Below are positions 10,222 to 22,600 of a stretch of 64,000 nucleotides of DNA, piece after piece. The DNA lies in assembly GCA_963680875.1 (NCBI GenBank), contig OY804586.1, forward strand, positions 52,300,203 through 52,364,202, in the 5' to 3' direction. The position numbers and the translations under genes are program-made. How positions within the stretch are numbered: position 1 is the stretch's first letter; each line of letters starts with the position of its first letter. The DNA comes from Bathymodiolus brooksi. Taxonomy: Eukaryota > Mollusca > Bivalvia > Mytilida > Modiolidae. The notes beneath the pieces are model-generated. The model worked only from the letters and a program-made list of their open reading frames with translations, was not told the origin of the DNA and ran no database searches.

Positions 10222-10402
10222 TACAGGGATGATGTTTTCAGTTATTTAACTGATTTCAGCTATATTTCTGTGAAAAAGAAATTCCGAAAATTGTCGGAAC
10301 AGGTAAAAAAGTGATCTTTTTGAAAGGGGGTGTAGATGGGTTCAGCTAATTTTCATTGATTTTCAGTTGTTTCATTTTCTATCCAGAATCATCCAAGTTA
10401 TT
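10222..10402. mobile_element. Short TIR element 'cagggatgat', copy 1
   Basis: Contains 'cagttatttaactgatttca', 'ccgaaaattgtcggaac' and 'gatgggttcagctaattt', and ends near 'agaatcatcc'. A second copy is at 39272-39453 with the same internal blocks. The ends (GGGATGAT / ATCATCC) are inverted. Confidence 0.6.
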
Positions 10403-10525
10403 GATAATCCTTAGAATTGCTCCTATGAAAGTTTAAATCTTGACTGACCACTTGTATTTATTAACAACATGTCTTTACCAGAAAACATGTCACCTTTCAT
10501 AGCAACAATTTATTTAAAGGAGTTA

Positions 10526-11000
10526 AGGCCCTGTTACACGGTAAAGCAAGTATCACGATACTTGTATCATGCAACTTTTTGTATCATGATCCTTGTCAGT
10601 TTACACACTAAATCAAGTAACATGTTGCATGCAGAGTTTGTTTACAAATTGTTCCTGACAAAATGGAGAATCCTGACAATGAAGACATTATCATACAAAT
10701 TGAGGAGACTCTCCATCTGTTCCTTTGACCAAATAACATCACTACTTTTTTCCCCTTTCCAATCATGTTTTATTTACCATGTGCTGACCATGTGCTTTTA
10801 TTTGTTGATGATGTTGTGACCTCCTGACCTCAAACCAAGATCTCTGATTGGTCAGAGATAAAATGTATCGTGATCCTTGCTGTACAGAATAGAACATGTT
10901 CTAAAAGTTGCATGATACAGAGTAATAGCACTGTTTACACAGTATGTTTTGGTTTATGATACCAGTATCATGATACTTGCTTTACCGTGTAACAGGGCCT
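10526..11000. mobile_element. MITE with TIR AGGCCCTGTTACACGGTAAAG and TTA duplication
   Basis: The left end AGGCCCTGTTACACGGTAAA continues into GCAAGTATCACGATACTTG. The right end CTTTACCGTGTAACAGGGCCT is its complement. TTA flanks both sides (10523-10525 and 11001-11003), a 3-bp target duplication as made by PIF/Harbinger-type elements. It is 475 bp with no transposase. Confidence 0.85.
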
Positions 11001-11087
11001 TTAGTGATAAGACAGGGGCTTGTAGCAAGTATAATTTATTGTGTGATTGCATTAAAATAATTTTATTTTATTGAATGATACATGTAG

Positions 11088-11189
11088 TTCCAGGTGCCCC
11101 ATATGATATAAAAATTAAGGAGGGAGATGAAGAAGTTCCCACGGCACTCATAACTTGGAAAAGACCTAATATAAAAGAGAAAATAAAAG
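11088..11189 (+). CDS. DCC/neogenin-like receptor, exon 6 (first third of FN3-c)
   Basis: Encodes 34 residues, V-PGAPYDIKIKEGDEEV and then TALITWKRPNIKEK, up to a split Gly codon. This is the A-B-C region of an FN3 domain with the core Trp in ITWKRP. It resembles the start of the last FN3 domain of DCC/neogenin (APKDLTV ... IVSWQPP). It ends AAAAG|GTAAGG in phase 1. Two acceptors 6 nt apart are possible (GTAG at 11087 and CCAG at 11093); both keep the frame and differ by two residues. The next exon is 25.7 kb away behind the 71-bp array. A SINE lies directly against the donor. Confidence 0.85.
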
Positions 11190-11192
11190 GTA

Positions 11193-11790
11193 AGGTTAGG
11201 GTTATGGTGTTTAATGCCACTCTCACCAGTATTTCAGTTATATCGTGGGGGTCAGTTTTATTGGTGTGGAAAACTGGAGTACCTAGGAGAAAACCACTGA
11301 CCTGTCGCAAGTCAGTGACAAACTTTATCATATAATGTTGTATTGAGTACACCTCACCTGAGCAGGATTCGAACAACTAACGTTAGTGGTGATAGGCACT
11401 GATCAGGGGCGGATGCAGGATTTCAAGTTAGGGGGGGCACACTTAAATTTTTTTGGGGGGTATTTTGTGTGAATAATCACAATTATATGCCAAAAAATCA
11501 TATTTTTTCCAATTGCGGAGGCAGGCGCGAACATTTTTGGGGTATTTCGTGCGAAAAATAACTTATTATATGCCATTAAATCATATTTTTTCTAATTGCA
11601 GAGGGAGGCGTGAAAATTTTTGGGGTATTTTGTGTGAAAAATCACGATTTTACACCAAAAAATCATATATTTTTTTTCAATTTTAGGGGGTGCGCCCCCC
11701 CCCCCCCCCCCACCCCTGGATCCGCCCCTGCTGATTGCATAGGTAATTGTAAATGTCCAACTACCATACGACTACAACAGTCTCTTTTTA
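11193..11790 (-). repeat. SINE family B copy abutting the exon 6 donor, split by a MITE
   Basis: The 3' tail of the SINE ('ggttagggttatggtgttta' on +) starts at about the fourth intron base, so the +5 and following bases of the donor appear to be SINE-derived. The body runs to ~11403. The tRNA-like head resumes at 11731 ('ctgattgcataggtaattgt') after an inserted MITE. Confidence 0.75.
11404..11730. mobile_element. MITE with TIR CAGGGGCGGATCCAGG nested in a SINE
   Basis: The ends CAGGGGCGGATGCAGG and CCTGGATCCGCCCCTG are inverted repeats. CTGAT flanks both sides, a 5-bp direct duplication of SINE sequence. Inside are three diverged copies of a ~80-bp unit with 'tttttggggtattttgtgtg', and a poly-C run at 11693-11710. 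Confidence 0.8.
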
Positions 11791-12097
11791 TAAATTATTC
11801 AATTTATTAATATTACATGTATAATTATGATCTTAGATGATTTGGCTTTTTTATCATAAAATTTTCGAGTAAGAGAAAAAAAGACATCCTATTAGATCAT
11901 CATATTCAATTAGTACAGTGTAATAATTATAGGAAGATTTTGGAGTACTGATAAGTATTGTAAGTCTGCACACCAATATTGGTTCCGCTTCCATTTCTAA
12001 TGTAAACATCATCTGCTACACCAAGCTCCAACCTACCAAATATCGTATTCGTCACTCACATTTTGCCCCAATTTTGGCATTCCAAGCCGTCGATAAT

Positions 12098-12517
12098 GAT
12101 CGAAATGTAAAATGTTAACGATGACGGACAACGGATCGCAAGTGAATGCAATAGCTCAACCAACCATTTGGGTTAGGTGAGCTGAAATGATGAAGTGATG
12201 CGCAGACTTATAAAACATGTCATCATCAACAAAAAACGTAGGGTATGTACCTTTTTTCCATTCGTGTTATTAGGTATTGTTCTTGTTATTTTAAAATTTG
12301 TACATTGACGAAAAGAAGAATGATTTATTTTTCATCGTTAGGTGTGCAGATTTATATGTATGAAAAGAGTACTCAAAAGCCCTTATCTGTGATGATAAAC
12401 TTGTGAATTCGACTAACAATCATCATTTTAGCTCACCTAACCCAAAGGGTTGATTGAGCTATTGCATTCACTTGCGATCCGTTGTCCGTCATCGTTAAAA
12501 TTTTACATTTCGATCAT
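12098..12517. repeat. Long foldback element with ~97-bp arms
   Basis: The left arm (12098-12193) runs from GATCGAAATGTAAAATGTTA through GATGACGGACAACGGATCGC to GGTTAGGTGAGCT. The right arm (12419-12517) is the complement with about 5% differences. The 225-bp spacer is AT-rich. The outer arm sequence 'agctcacct' recurs at 4937. Confidence 0.85.
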
Positions 12518-12869
12518 CTCCTCTAAAACTACTGGGCCAGTTGAACCAGACTTTGTGAGAATGATGCTTGTGAGGTCCTCGACTTAAATTCTTCATTGCA
12601 TCTTTATCCAGCTAAAAACCTGGTTGCAATGGGTAATTCTTGTTTCTTATTGGCTGAAAGGTTAAAATCTTACCCTCGGAAACAATTAGTCCAAATGATT
12701 TGCTAGCTCAGGTACAAATAATGTAAACAAGGTCTGCCACAAAAAGCTCTTCATTCAAGCTCTACCAAAGTTAAGAAATAAGAAAGATGAGCTAAAATTC
12801 AATCATTTGAAATATTATACAAATAGAGTTCATGCATGGCCCTAAGGACCATATGGACCAGTCTGGCAC

Positions 12870-12899
12870 CCTCCCACCCCCCCCCCCCCCCACCCCCCC
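12870..12899 (+). repeat. Poly-C tract
   Basis: A C-rich run interrupted by single A bases. Similar runs occur at 1999-2018 (G), 11693-11710 (C), 43677-43699 (G), 53107-53126 (C) and 56857-56874 (C). Lengths of such tracts are often unreliable in assemblies. Confidence 0.8.
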
Positions 12900-13019
12900 A
12901 AATATTATATTGGACCAGCATGCTTACAAAGACAAATAGTGTAAATAAAGCGTCAAGTTTAATATTATAAAATATCAAGTAGCCAAATTGTTAAGATAGC
13001 CTTAAAGTAAATTAAGGTA

Positions 13020-13300
13020 GGTCAATCAATCAAGAAGATTTTGAAGATATCAAAGGGGCAATCAGAAGCCGTATATCGAAGAAGAACAGACAACACAATG
13101 GCCAAAAGAAAAAGTACAAAAGGACAATAAACGATCAACAAAACATACATATAAAACTAAAGATCGAGTAACATGAACCCCACTAAAAACCGGGGGTGAA
13201 CTCAGGTGCTCTGGAAGGGTAAGCAGTTCCTGCTCCACTAGTGACACCCGTTGTGTTAATCTAGTTACAAACCCGGTGATAAGTCATAAACGAGGAAAGG
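13020..13300 (-). mobile_element. Orphan 3' end of the Penelope-like element
   Basis: Reverse-complement match to 4490-4850: 'caaaggggcaatcagaagcc', 'gaacagacaacacaatggcc', 'gaaccccactaaaaaccggg' and 'gtgacacccgttgtg'. No RT sequence is attached on this side; the segment just beyond (13300-13480) shows no match I recognise. Confidence 0.7.
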
Positions 13301-13649
13301 ACCTGCTGGCCTATTACCGGTATTACATCCTTGATCAAATTCATCAAATAAATAATTTACTGTGCTTGAAAAATCTGACTGGATTTGATGGTTGCTATGA
13401 TTTCCATGTAAATTTGTGCTTTTTAGGATAATTTCTTGGAACCTTTTTTGGCATAGAAGTGAGTAGGGCATGCAAAAGTATCTTCAAGTGCAAACTCAAT
13501 GGACAAAAGCTAGATATTGTAGAATTTAAACATAAAATTATGTGGTATCGTTCACTTGAGCAACATCAGGTGGTGATGTAAGGGAGTTATAAAATCCTGA
13601 CTAAAAAAGAAAAAATTAAAATTAACAAATATATTTTTTTTATGATTTT

Positions 13650-16600
13650 CTTTATCCATACCATTTAACTATATTTACAGGTTATATTTTACTGTATACC
13701 AATGACAGTTCTCTACCTTTCTTTATCTATATCATTTAACTATATTTACAGGTTATATTTTATTGTATACTAATGACAGTTCTCTCCCTTTCTTCATCTA
13801 TATCATTTAACTATATTTACAGGTTATATTTTACTGTATACCAATGACAGTTCTCTCCCTTTCTTCATCCATACCATTTAACTATATTTACAGGTTATAT
13901 TTTACTGTATACCAATGACAGTTCTCTCCCTTTCTTCATCTATATCATTTAACTATATTTACAGGTTATATTTTACTGTTTACCAATGACAGTTCTCTCC
14001 CTTTCTTCATCCATACCATTTAACTATATTTACAGGTTATATTTTACTGTATACCAATGACAGTTCTCTCCCTTTCTTCATCCATACCATTTAACTATAT
14101 TTACAGGTTATATTTTACTGTTTACCAATGACAGTTCTCTCCCTTTCTTCATCCATATCATTTAACTATATTTACAGGTTATATTTTATTGTATACCAAT
14201 GACAGTTCTCTCCCTTTCTTCATCCATACCATTTAACTATATTTACAGGTTATATTTTATTGTATACCAATGACAGTTCTCTCCCTTTCTTCATCCATAC
14301 AATTTAACTATATTTACAGGTTATATTTTACCGTATACCAATGACAGTTCTCTCCCTTTCTTCATCCATACCATTTAACTATATTTACAGGTTATATTTT
14401 ACTGTTTACCAATGACAGTTCTCTCCCTTTCTTCATCTATATCATTTAACTATATTTACAGGTTATATTTTATTGTATACCAATGACAGTTCTCTCCCTT
14501 TCTTCATCTATATCATTTAACTATATTTACAGGTTATATTTTACTGTATACCAATGACAGTTCTCTCCCTTTCTTCATCCATACCATTTAACTATATTTA
14601 CAGGTTATATTTTACTGTTTACCAATGACAGTTCTCTCCCTTTCTTCATCCATATCATTTAACTATATTTACAGGTTATATTTTATTGTATACCAATGAC
14701 AGTTCTCTCCCTTTCTTCATCCATACAATTTAACTATATTTACAGGTTATATTTGACCGTATACCAATGACAGTTTTCTCCCTTTCTTCATCCATACCAT
14801 TTAACTATATTTACAGGTTATATTTTACTGTTTACCAATGACAGTTCTCTCCCTTTCTTCATCCATATCATTTAACTATATTTACAGGTTATATTTTATT
14901 GTATACCAATGACAGTTCTCTCCCTTTCTTCATCCATACCATTTAACTATATTTACAGGTTATATTTTATTGTATACCAATGACAGTTCTCTCCCTTTCT
15001 TCATCCATACAATTTAACTATATTTACAGGTTATATTTTACCGTATACCAATGACAGTTCTCTCCCTTTCTTCATCCATACCATTTAACTATATTTACAG
15101 GTTATATTTTACTGTTTACCAATGACAGTTCTCTCCCTTTCTTCATCTATATCATTTAACTATATTTACAGGTTATATTTTATTGTATACCAATGACAGT
15201 TCTCTCCCTTTCTTCATCTATATCATTTAACTATATTTACAGGTTATATTTTACTGTATACCAATGACAGTTCTCTCCCTTTCTTCATCCATACCATTTA
15301 ACTATATTTACAGGTTATATTTTACTGTTTACCAATGACAGTTCTCTCCCTTTCTTCATCTATATCATTTAACTATATTTACAGGTTATATTTTACTGTA
15401 TACCAACGACAGTCCTCTCCCATTCTTCATCTATATCATTTAACTATGTTTACAGGTTATATTTTACTGTATACCAATGACAGTTCTCTCCCTTTCTTCA
15501 TCCATACAATTTAACTATATTTACAGGTTATATTTTACCGTATACCAATGACAGTTCTCTCCCTTTCTTCATCCATACCATTTAACTATATTTACAGGTT
15601 ATATTTTACCGTATACCAATGACAGTTCTCTCCCTTTCTTCATCCATACCATTTAACTATATTTACAGGTTATATTTTACTGTATACCAATGACAGTTCT
15701 CTCCCTTTCTTCATCCATACAATTTAACTATATTTACAGGTTATATTTGACTGTATACCAATGACAGTTCTCTCCTTTCTTCATCCATACCATTTAACTA
15801 TATTTACAGGTTATATTTTACCGTATACCAATGACAGTTCTCTCCCTTTCTTCATCCATACCATTTAACTATATTTACAGGTTATATTTTACTGTTTACC
15901 AATGACAGTTCTCTCCCTTTCTTCATCTATATCATTTAACTATATTTACAGGTTATATTTTATTGTATACCAATGACAGTTCTCTCCCTTTCTTCATCCA
16001 TATCATTTAACTATATTTACAGGTTATATTTTACTGTATACCAATGACAGTTCTCTCCCTTTCTTCATCCATACCATTTAACTATATTTACAGGTTATAT
16101 TTTATTGTATACCAATGACAGTTCTCTCCCTTTCTTCATCCATACAATTTAACTATATTTACAGGTTATATTTTACCGTATACCAATGACAGTTCTCTCC
16201 CTTTCTTCATCCATACCATTTAACTATATTTACAGGTTATATTTTACTGTTTACCAATGACAGTTCTCTCCCTTTCTTCATCTATATCATTTAACTATAT
16301 TTACAGGTTATATTTTATTGTATACCAATGACAGTTCTCTCCCTTTCTTCATCTATATCATTTAACTATATTTACAGGTTATATTTTACTGTATATCAAT
16401 GACAGTTCTCTCCCTTTCTTCATCCATACCATTTAACTATATTTACAGGTTATATTTTACTGTATACCAATGACAGTTCTCTCCCTTTCTTCATCTATAT
16501 CATTTAACTATATTTATAGGTTATATTTTACTGTTTACCAATGACAGTTCTCTCCCTTTCTTCATCCATACCATTTAACTATATTTACAGGTTATATTTT

Positions 16601-19600
16601 ACTGTATACCAATGACAGTTCTCTCCCTTTCTTCATCCATACCATTTAACTATATTTACAGGTTATATTTTACTGTTTACCAATGACAGTTCTCTCCCTT
16701 TCTTCATCCATATCATTTAACTATATTTACAGGTTATATTTTATTGTATACCAATGACAGTTCTCTCCCTTTCTTCATCCATACCATTTAACTATATTTA
16801 CAGGTTATATTTTATTGTATACCAATGACAGTTCTCTCCCTTTCTTCATCCATACAATTTAACTATATTTACAGGTTATATTTGACCGTATACCAATGAC
16901 AGTTCTCTCCCTTTCTTCATCCATACCATTTAACTATATTTACAGGTTATATTTTACTGTTTACCAATGACAGTTCTCTCCCTTTCTTCATCTATATCAT
17001 TTAACTATATTTACAGGTTATATTTTATTGTATACCAATGACAGTTCTCTCCCTTTCTTCATCTATATCATTTAACTATATTTACAGGTTATATTTTACT
17101 GTATACCAATGACAGTTCTCTCCCTTTCTTCATCCATACCATTTAACTATATTTACAGGTTATATTTTACTGTTTACCAATGACAGTTCTCTCCCTTTCT
17201 TCATCCATATCATTTAACTATATTTACAGGTTATATTTTATTGTATACCAATGACAGTTCTCTCCCTTTCTTCATCCATACAATTTAACTATATTTACAG
17301 GTTATATTTGACCGTATACCAATGACAGTTCTCTCCCTTTCTTCATCCATACCATTTAACTATATTTACAGGTTATATTTTACTGTTTACCAATGACAGT
17401 TCTCTCCCTTTCTTCATCCATATCATTTAACTATATTTACAGGTTATATTTTACTGTATACCAATGACAGTTCTCTCCCTTTCTTCATCCATACCATTTA
17501 ACTATATTTACAGGTTATATTTTATTGTATACCAATGACAGTTCTCTCCCTTTCTTCATCCATACCATTTAACTATATTTACAGATTATATTTTACCGTA
17601 TACCAATGACAGTTCTCTCCCTTTCTTCATCCATACCATTTAACTATATTTACAGGTTATATTTTACTGTTTACCAATGACAGTTCTCTCCCTTTCTTCA
17701 TCTATATCATTTAACTATATTTACAGGTTATATTTTATTGTATACCAATGACAGTTCTCTCCCTTTCTTCATCTATATCATTTAACTATATTTACAGGTT
17801 ATATTTTACTGTATACCAATGACAGTTCTCTCCCTTTCTTCATCCATACCATTTAACTATATTTACAGGTTATATTTTACTGTTTACCAATGACAGTTCT
17901 CTCCCTTTCTTCATCTATATCATTTAACTATATTTACAGGTTATATTTTACTGTTTACCAATGACAGTTCTCTCCCTTTCTTCATCCATACCATTTAACT
18001 ATATTTACAGGTTATATTTTACCGTATACCAATGACAGTTCTCTCCCTTTCTTCATCCATACCATTTAACTATATTTACAGGTTATATTTTACTGTTTAC
18101 CAATGACAGTTCTCTCCCTTTCTTCATCCATATCATTTAACTATATTTACAGGTTATATTTTATTGTATACCAATGACAGTTCTCTCCCTTTCTTCATCC
18201 ATACCATTTAACTATATTTACAGGTTATATTTTATTGTATACCAATGACAGTTCTCTCCCTTTCTTCATCCATACAATTTAACTATATTTACAGGTTATA
18301 TTTGACCGTATACCAATGACAGTTCTCTCCCTTTCTTCATCCATACCATTTAACTATATTTACAGGTTATATTTTACTGTTTACCAATGACAGTTCTCTC
18401 CCTTTCTTCATCTATATCATTTAACTATATTTACAGGTTATATTTTATTGTATACCAATGACAGTTCTCTCCCTTTCTTCATCTATATCATTTAACTATA
18501 TTTACAGGTTATATTTTACTGTATACCAATGACAGTTCTCTCCCTTTCTTCATCCATACCATTTAACTATATTTACAGGTTATATTTTACTGTTTACCAA
18601 TGACAGTTCTCTCCCTTTCTTCATCCATATCATTTAACTATATTTACAGGTTATATTTTATTGTATACCAATGACAGTTCTCTCCCTTTCTTCATCCATA
18701 CAATTTAACTATATTTACAGGTTATATTTGACCGTATACCAATGACAGTTCTCTCCCTTTCTTCATCCATACCATTTAACTATATTTACAGGTTATATTT
18801 TACTGTTTACCAATGACAGTTCTGTCCCTTTCTTCATCCATATCATTTAACTATATTTACAGGTTATATTTTACTGTATACCAATGACAGTTCTCTCCCT
18901 TTCTTCATCCATACCATTTAACTATATTTACAGGTTATATTTTATTGTATACCAATGACTTTTCTCTCCCTTTCTTCATCCATACCATTTAACTATATTT
19001 ACAGGTTATATTTTACCATATACCAATGACAGTTCTCTCCCTTTCTTCATCCATACCATTTAACTATATTTACAGGTTATATTTTACTGTTTACCAATGA
19101 CAGTTCTCTCCCTTTCTTCATCTATATCATTTAACTATATTTACAGGTTATATTTTATTGTATACCAATGACAGTTCTCTCCCTTTCTTCATCTATATCA
19201 TTTAACTATATTTACAGGTTATATTTTACTGTATACCAATGACAGTTCTCTCCCTTTCTTCATCCATACCATTTAGCAATATTTACAGGTTATATTTTAC
19301 TGTTTACCAATGACAGTTCTCTCCCTTTCTTCATCTATATCATTTAACTATATTTACAGGTTATATTTTACTGTATACCAACGACAGTCCTCTCCCATTC
19401 TTCATCTATATCATTTAACTATGTTTACAGGTTATATTTTACTGTATACCAATGACAGCTCTCTCCCTTTCTTCATCCATACAATTTAACTATATTTACA
19501 GGTTATATTTTACCGTATACCAATGACAGTTCTCTCCCTTTCTTCATCCATACCATTTAACTATATTTACAGGTTATATTTTACCGTATACCAATGACAG

Positions 19601-22600
19601 TTCTCTCCCTTTCTTCATCCATACCATTTAACTATATTTACAGGTTATATTTTACTGTATACCAATGACAGTTCTCTCCCTTTCTTCATCCATACCATTT
19701 AACTATATTTACAGGTTATATTTTACTGTTTACCAATGACAGTTCTCTCCCTTTCTTCATCTATATCATTTAACTATATTTACAGGTTATATTTTACTGT
19801 ATACCAATGACAGTTCTCTCCCTTTCTTCATCCATACCATTTAACTATATTTACAGGTTATATTTTACCGTATACCAATGACAGTTCTCTCCCTTTCTTC
19901 ATCCATACCATTTAACTATATTTACAGGTTATATTTTACTGTTTACCAATGACAGTTCTCTCCCTTTCTTCATCTATATCATTTAACTATATTTACAGGT
20001 TATATTTTATTGTATACCAATGACAGTTCTCTCCCTTTCTTCATCTATATCATTTAACTATATTTACAGGTTATATTTTACTGTATACCAATGACAGTTC
20101 TCTCCCTTTCTTCATCCATACCATTTAACTATATTTACAGGTTATATTTTACTGTTTACCAATGACAGTTCTCTCCCTTTCTTCATCCATATCATTTAAC
20201 TATATTTACAGGTTATATTTTATTGTATACCAATGACAGTTCTCTCCCTTTCTTCATCCATACAATTTAACTATATTTACAGGTTATATTTGACCGTATA
20301 CCAATGACAGTTTTCTCCCTTTCTTCATCCATACCATTTAACTATATTTACAGGTTATATTTTACTGTTTACCAATGACAGTTCTCTCCCTTTCTTCATC
20401 CATATCATTTAACTATATTTACAGGTTATATTTTATTGTATACCAATGACAGTTCTCTCCCTTTCTTCATCCATACCATTTAACTATATTTACAGGTTAT
20501 ATTTTATTGTATACCAATGACAGTTCTCTCCCTTTCTTCATCCATACAATTTAACTATATTTACAGGTTATATTTTACCGTATACCAATGACAGTTCTCT
20601 CCCTTTCTTCATCCATACCATTTAACTATATTTACAGGTTATATTTTACTGTTTACCAATGACAGTTCTCTCCCTTTCTTCATCTATATCATTTAACTAT
20701 ATTTACAGGTTATATTTTATTGTATACCAATGACAGTTCTCTCCCTTTCTTCATCTATATCATTTAACTATATTTACAGGTTATATTTTACTGTATACCA
20801 ATGACAGTTCTCTCCCTTTCTTCATCCATACCATTTAACTATATTTACAGGTTATATTTTACTGTTTACCAATGACAGTTCTCTCCCTTTCTTCATCTAT
20901 ATCATTTAACTATATTTACAGGTTATATTTTACTGTATACCAACGACAGTCCTCTCCCATTCTTCATCTATATCATTTAACTATGTTTACAGGTTATATT
21001 TTACTGTATACCAATGACAGTTCTCTCCCTTTCTTCATCCATACAATTTAACTATATTTACAGGTTATATTTTACCGTATACCAATGACAGTTCTCTCCC
21101 TTTCTTCATCCATACCATTTAACTATATTTACAGGTTATATTTTACCGTATACCAATGACAGTTCTCTCCCTTTCTTCATCCATACCATTTAACTATATT
21201 TACAGGTTATATTTTACTGTATACCAATGACAGTTCTCTCCCTTTCTTCATCCATACAATTTAACTATATTTACAGGTTATATTTGACTGTATACCAATG
21301 ACAGTTCTCTCCTTTCTTCATCCATACCATTTAACTATATTTACAGGTTATATTTTACCGTATACCAATGACAGTTCTCTCCCTTTCTTCATCCATACCA
21401 TTTAACTATATTTACAGGTTATATTTTACTGTTTACCAATGACAGTTCTCTCCCTTTCTTCATCTATATCATTTAACTATATTTACAGGTTATATTTTAT
21501 TGTATACCAATGACAGTTCTCTCCCTTTCTTCATCCATATCATTTAACTATATTTACAGGTTATATTTTACTGTATACCAATGACAGTTCTCTCCCTTTC
21601 TTCATCCATACCATTTAACTATATTTACAGGTTATATTTTATTGTATACCAATGACTTTTCTCTCCCTTTCTTCATCCATACCATTTAACTATATTTACA
21701 GGTTATATTTTACCATATACCAATGACAGTTCTCTCCCTTTCTTCATCCATACCATTTAACTATATTTACAGGTTATATTTTACTGTTTACCAATGACAG
21801 TTCTCTCCCTTTCTTCATCTATATCATTTAACTATATTTACAGGTTATATTTTATTGTATACCAATGACAGTTCTCTCCCTTTCTTCATCTATATCATTT
21901 AACTATATTTACAGGTTATATTTTACTGTATACCAATGACAGTTCTCTCCCTTTCTTCATCCATACCATTTAGCAATATTTACAGGTTATATTTTACTGT
22001 TTACCAATGACAGTTCTCTCCCTTTCTTCATCTATATCATTTAACTATATTTACAGGTTATATTTTACTGTATACCAACGACAGTCCTCTCCCATTCTTC
22101 ATCTATATCATTTAACTATGTTTACAGGTTATATTTTACTGTATACCAATGACAGCTCTCTCCCTTTCTTCATCCATACAATTTAACTATATTTACAGGT
22201 TATATTTTACCGTATACCAATGACAGTTCTCTCCCTTTCTTCATCCATACCATTTAACTATATTTACAGGTTATATTTTACCGTATACCAATGACAGTTC
22301 TCTCCCTTTCTTCATCCATACCATTTAACTATATTTACAGGTTATATTTTACTGTATACCAATGACAGTTCTCTCCCTTTCTTCATCCATACCATTTAAC
22401 TATATTTACAGGTTATATTTTACTGTTTACCAATGACAGTTCTCTCCCTTTCTTCATCTATATCATTTAACTATATTTACAGGTTATATTTTACTGTATA
22501 CCAATGACAGTTCTCTCCCTTTCTTCATCCATACCATTTAACTATATTTACAGGTTATATTTTACCGTATACCAATGACAGTTCTCTCCCTTTCTTCATC

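Noticed and set aside
7629..11087. A hidden exon for a fifth FN3 domain
   Set aside because: I looked for an acceptor followed by an FN3-like frame with a core Trp in phase 1 and saw none; the interval is mostly MITEs, a SINE and other repeats. A short or diverged exon could still be missed.
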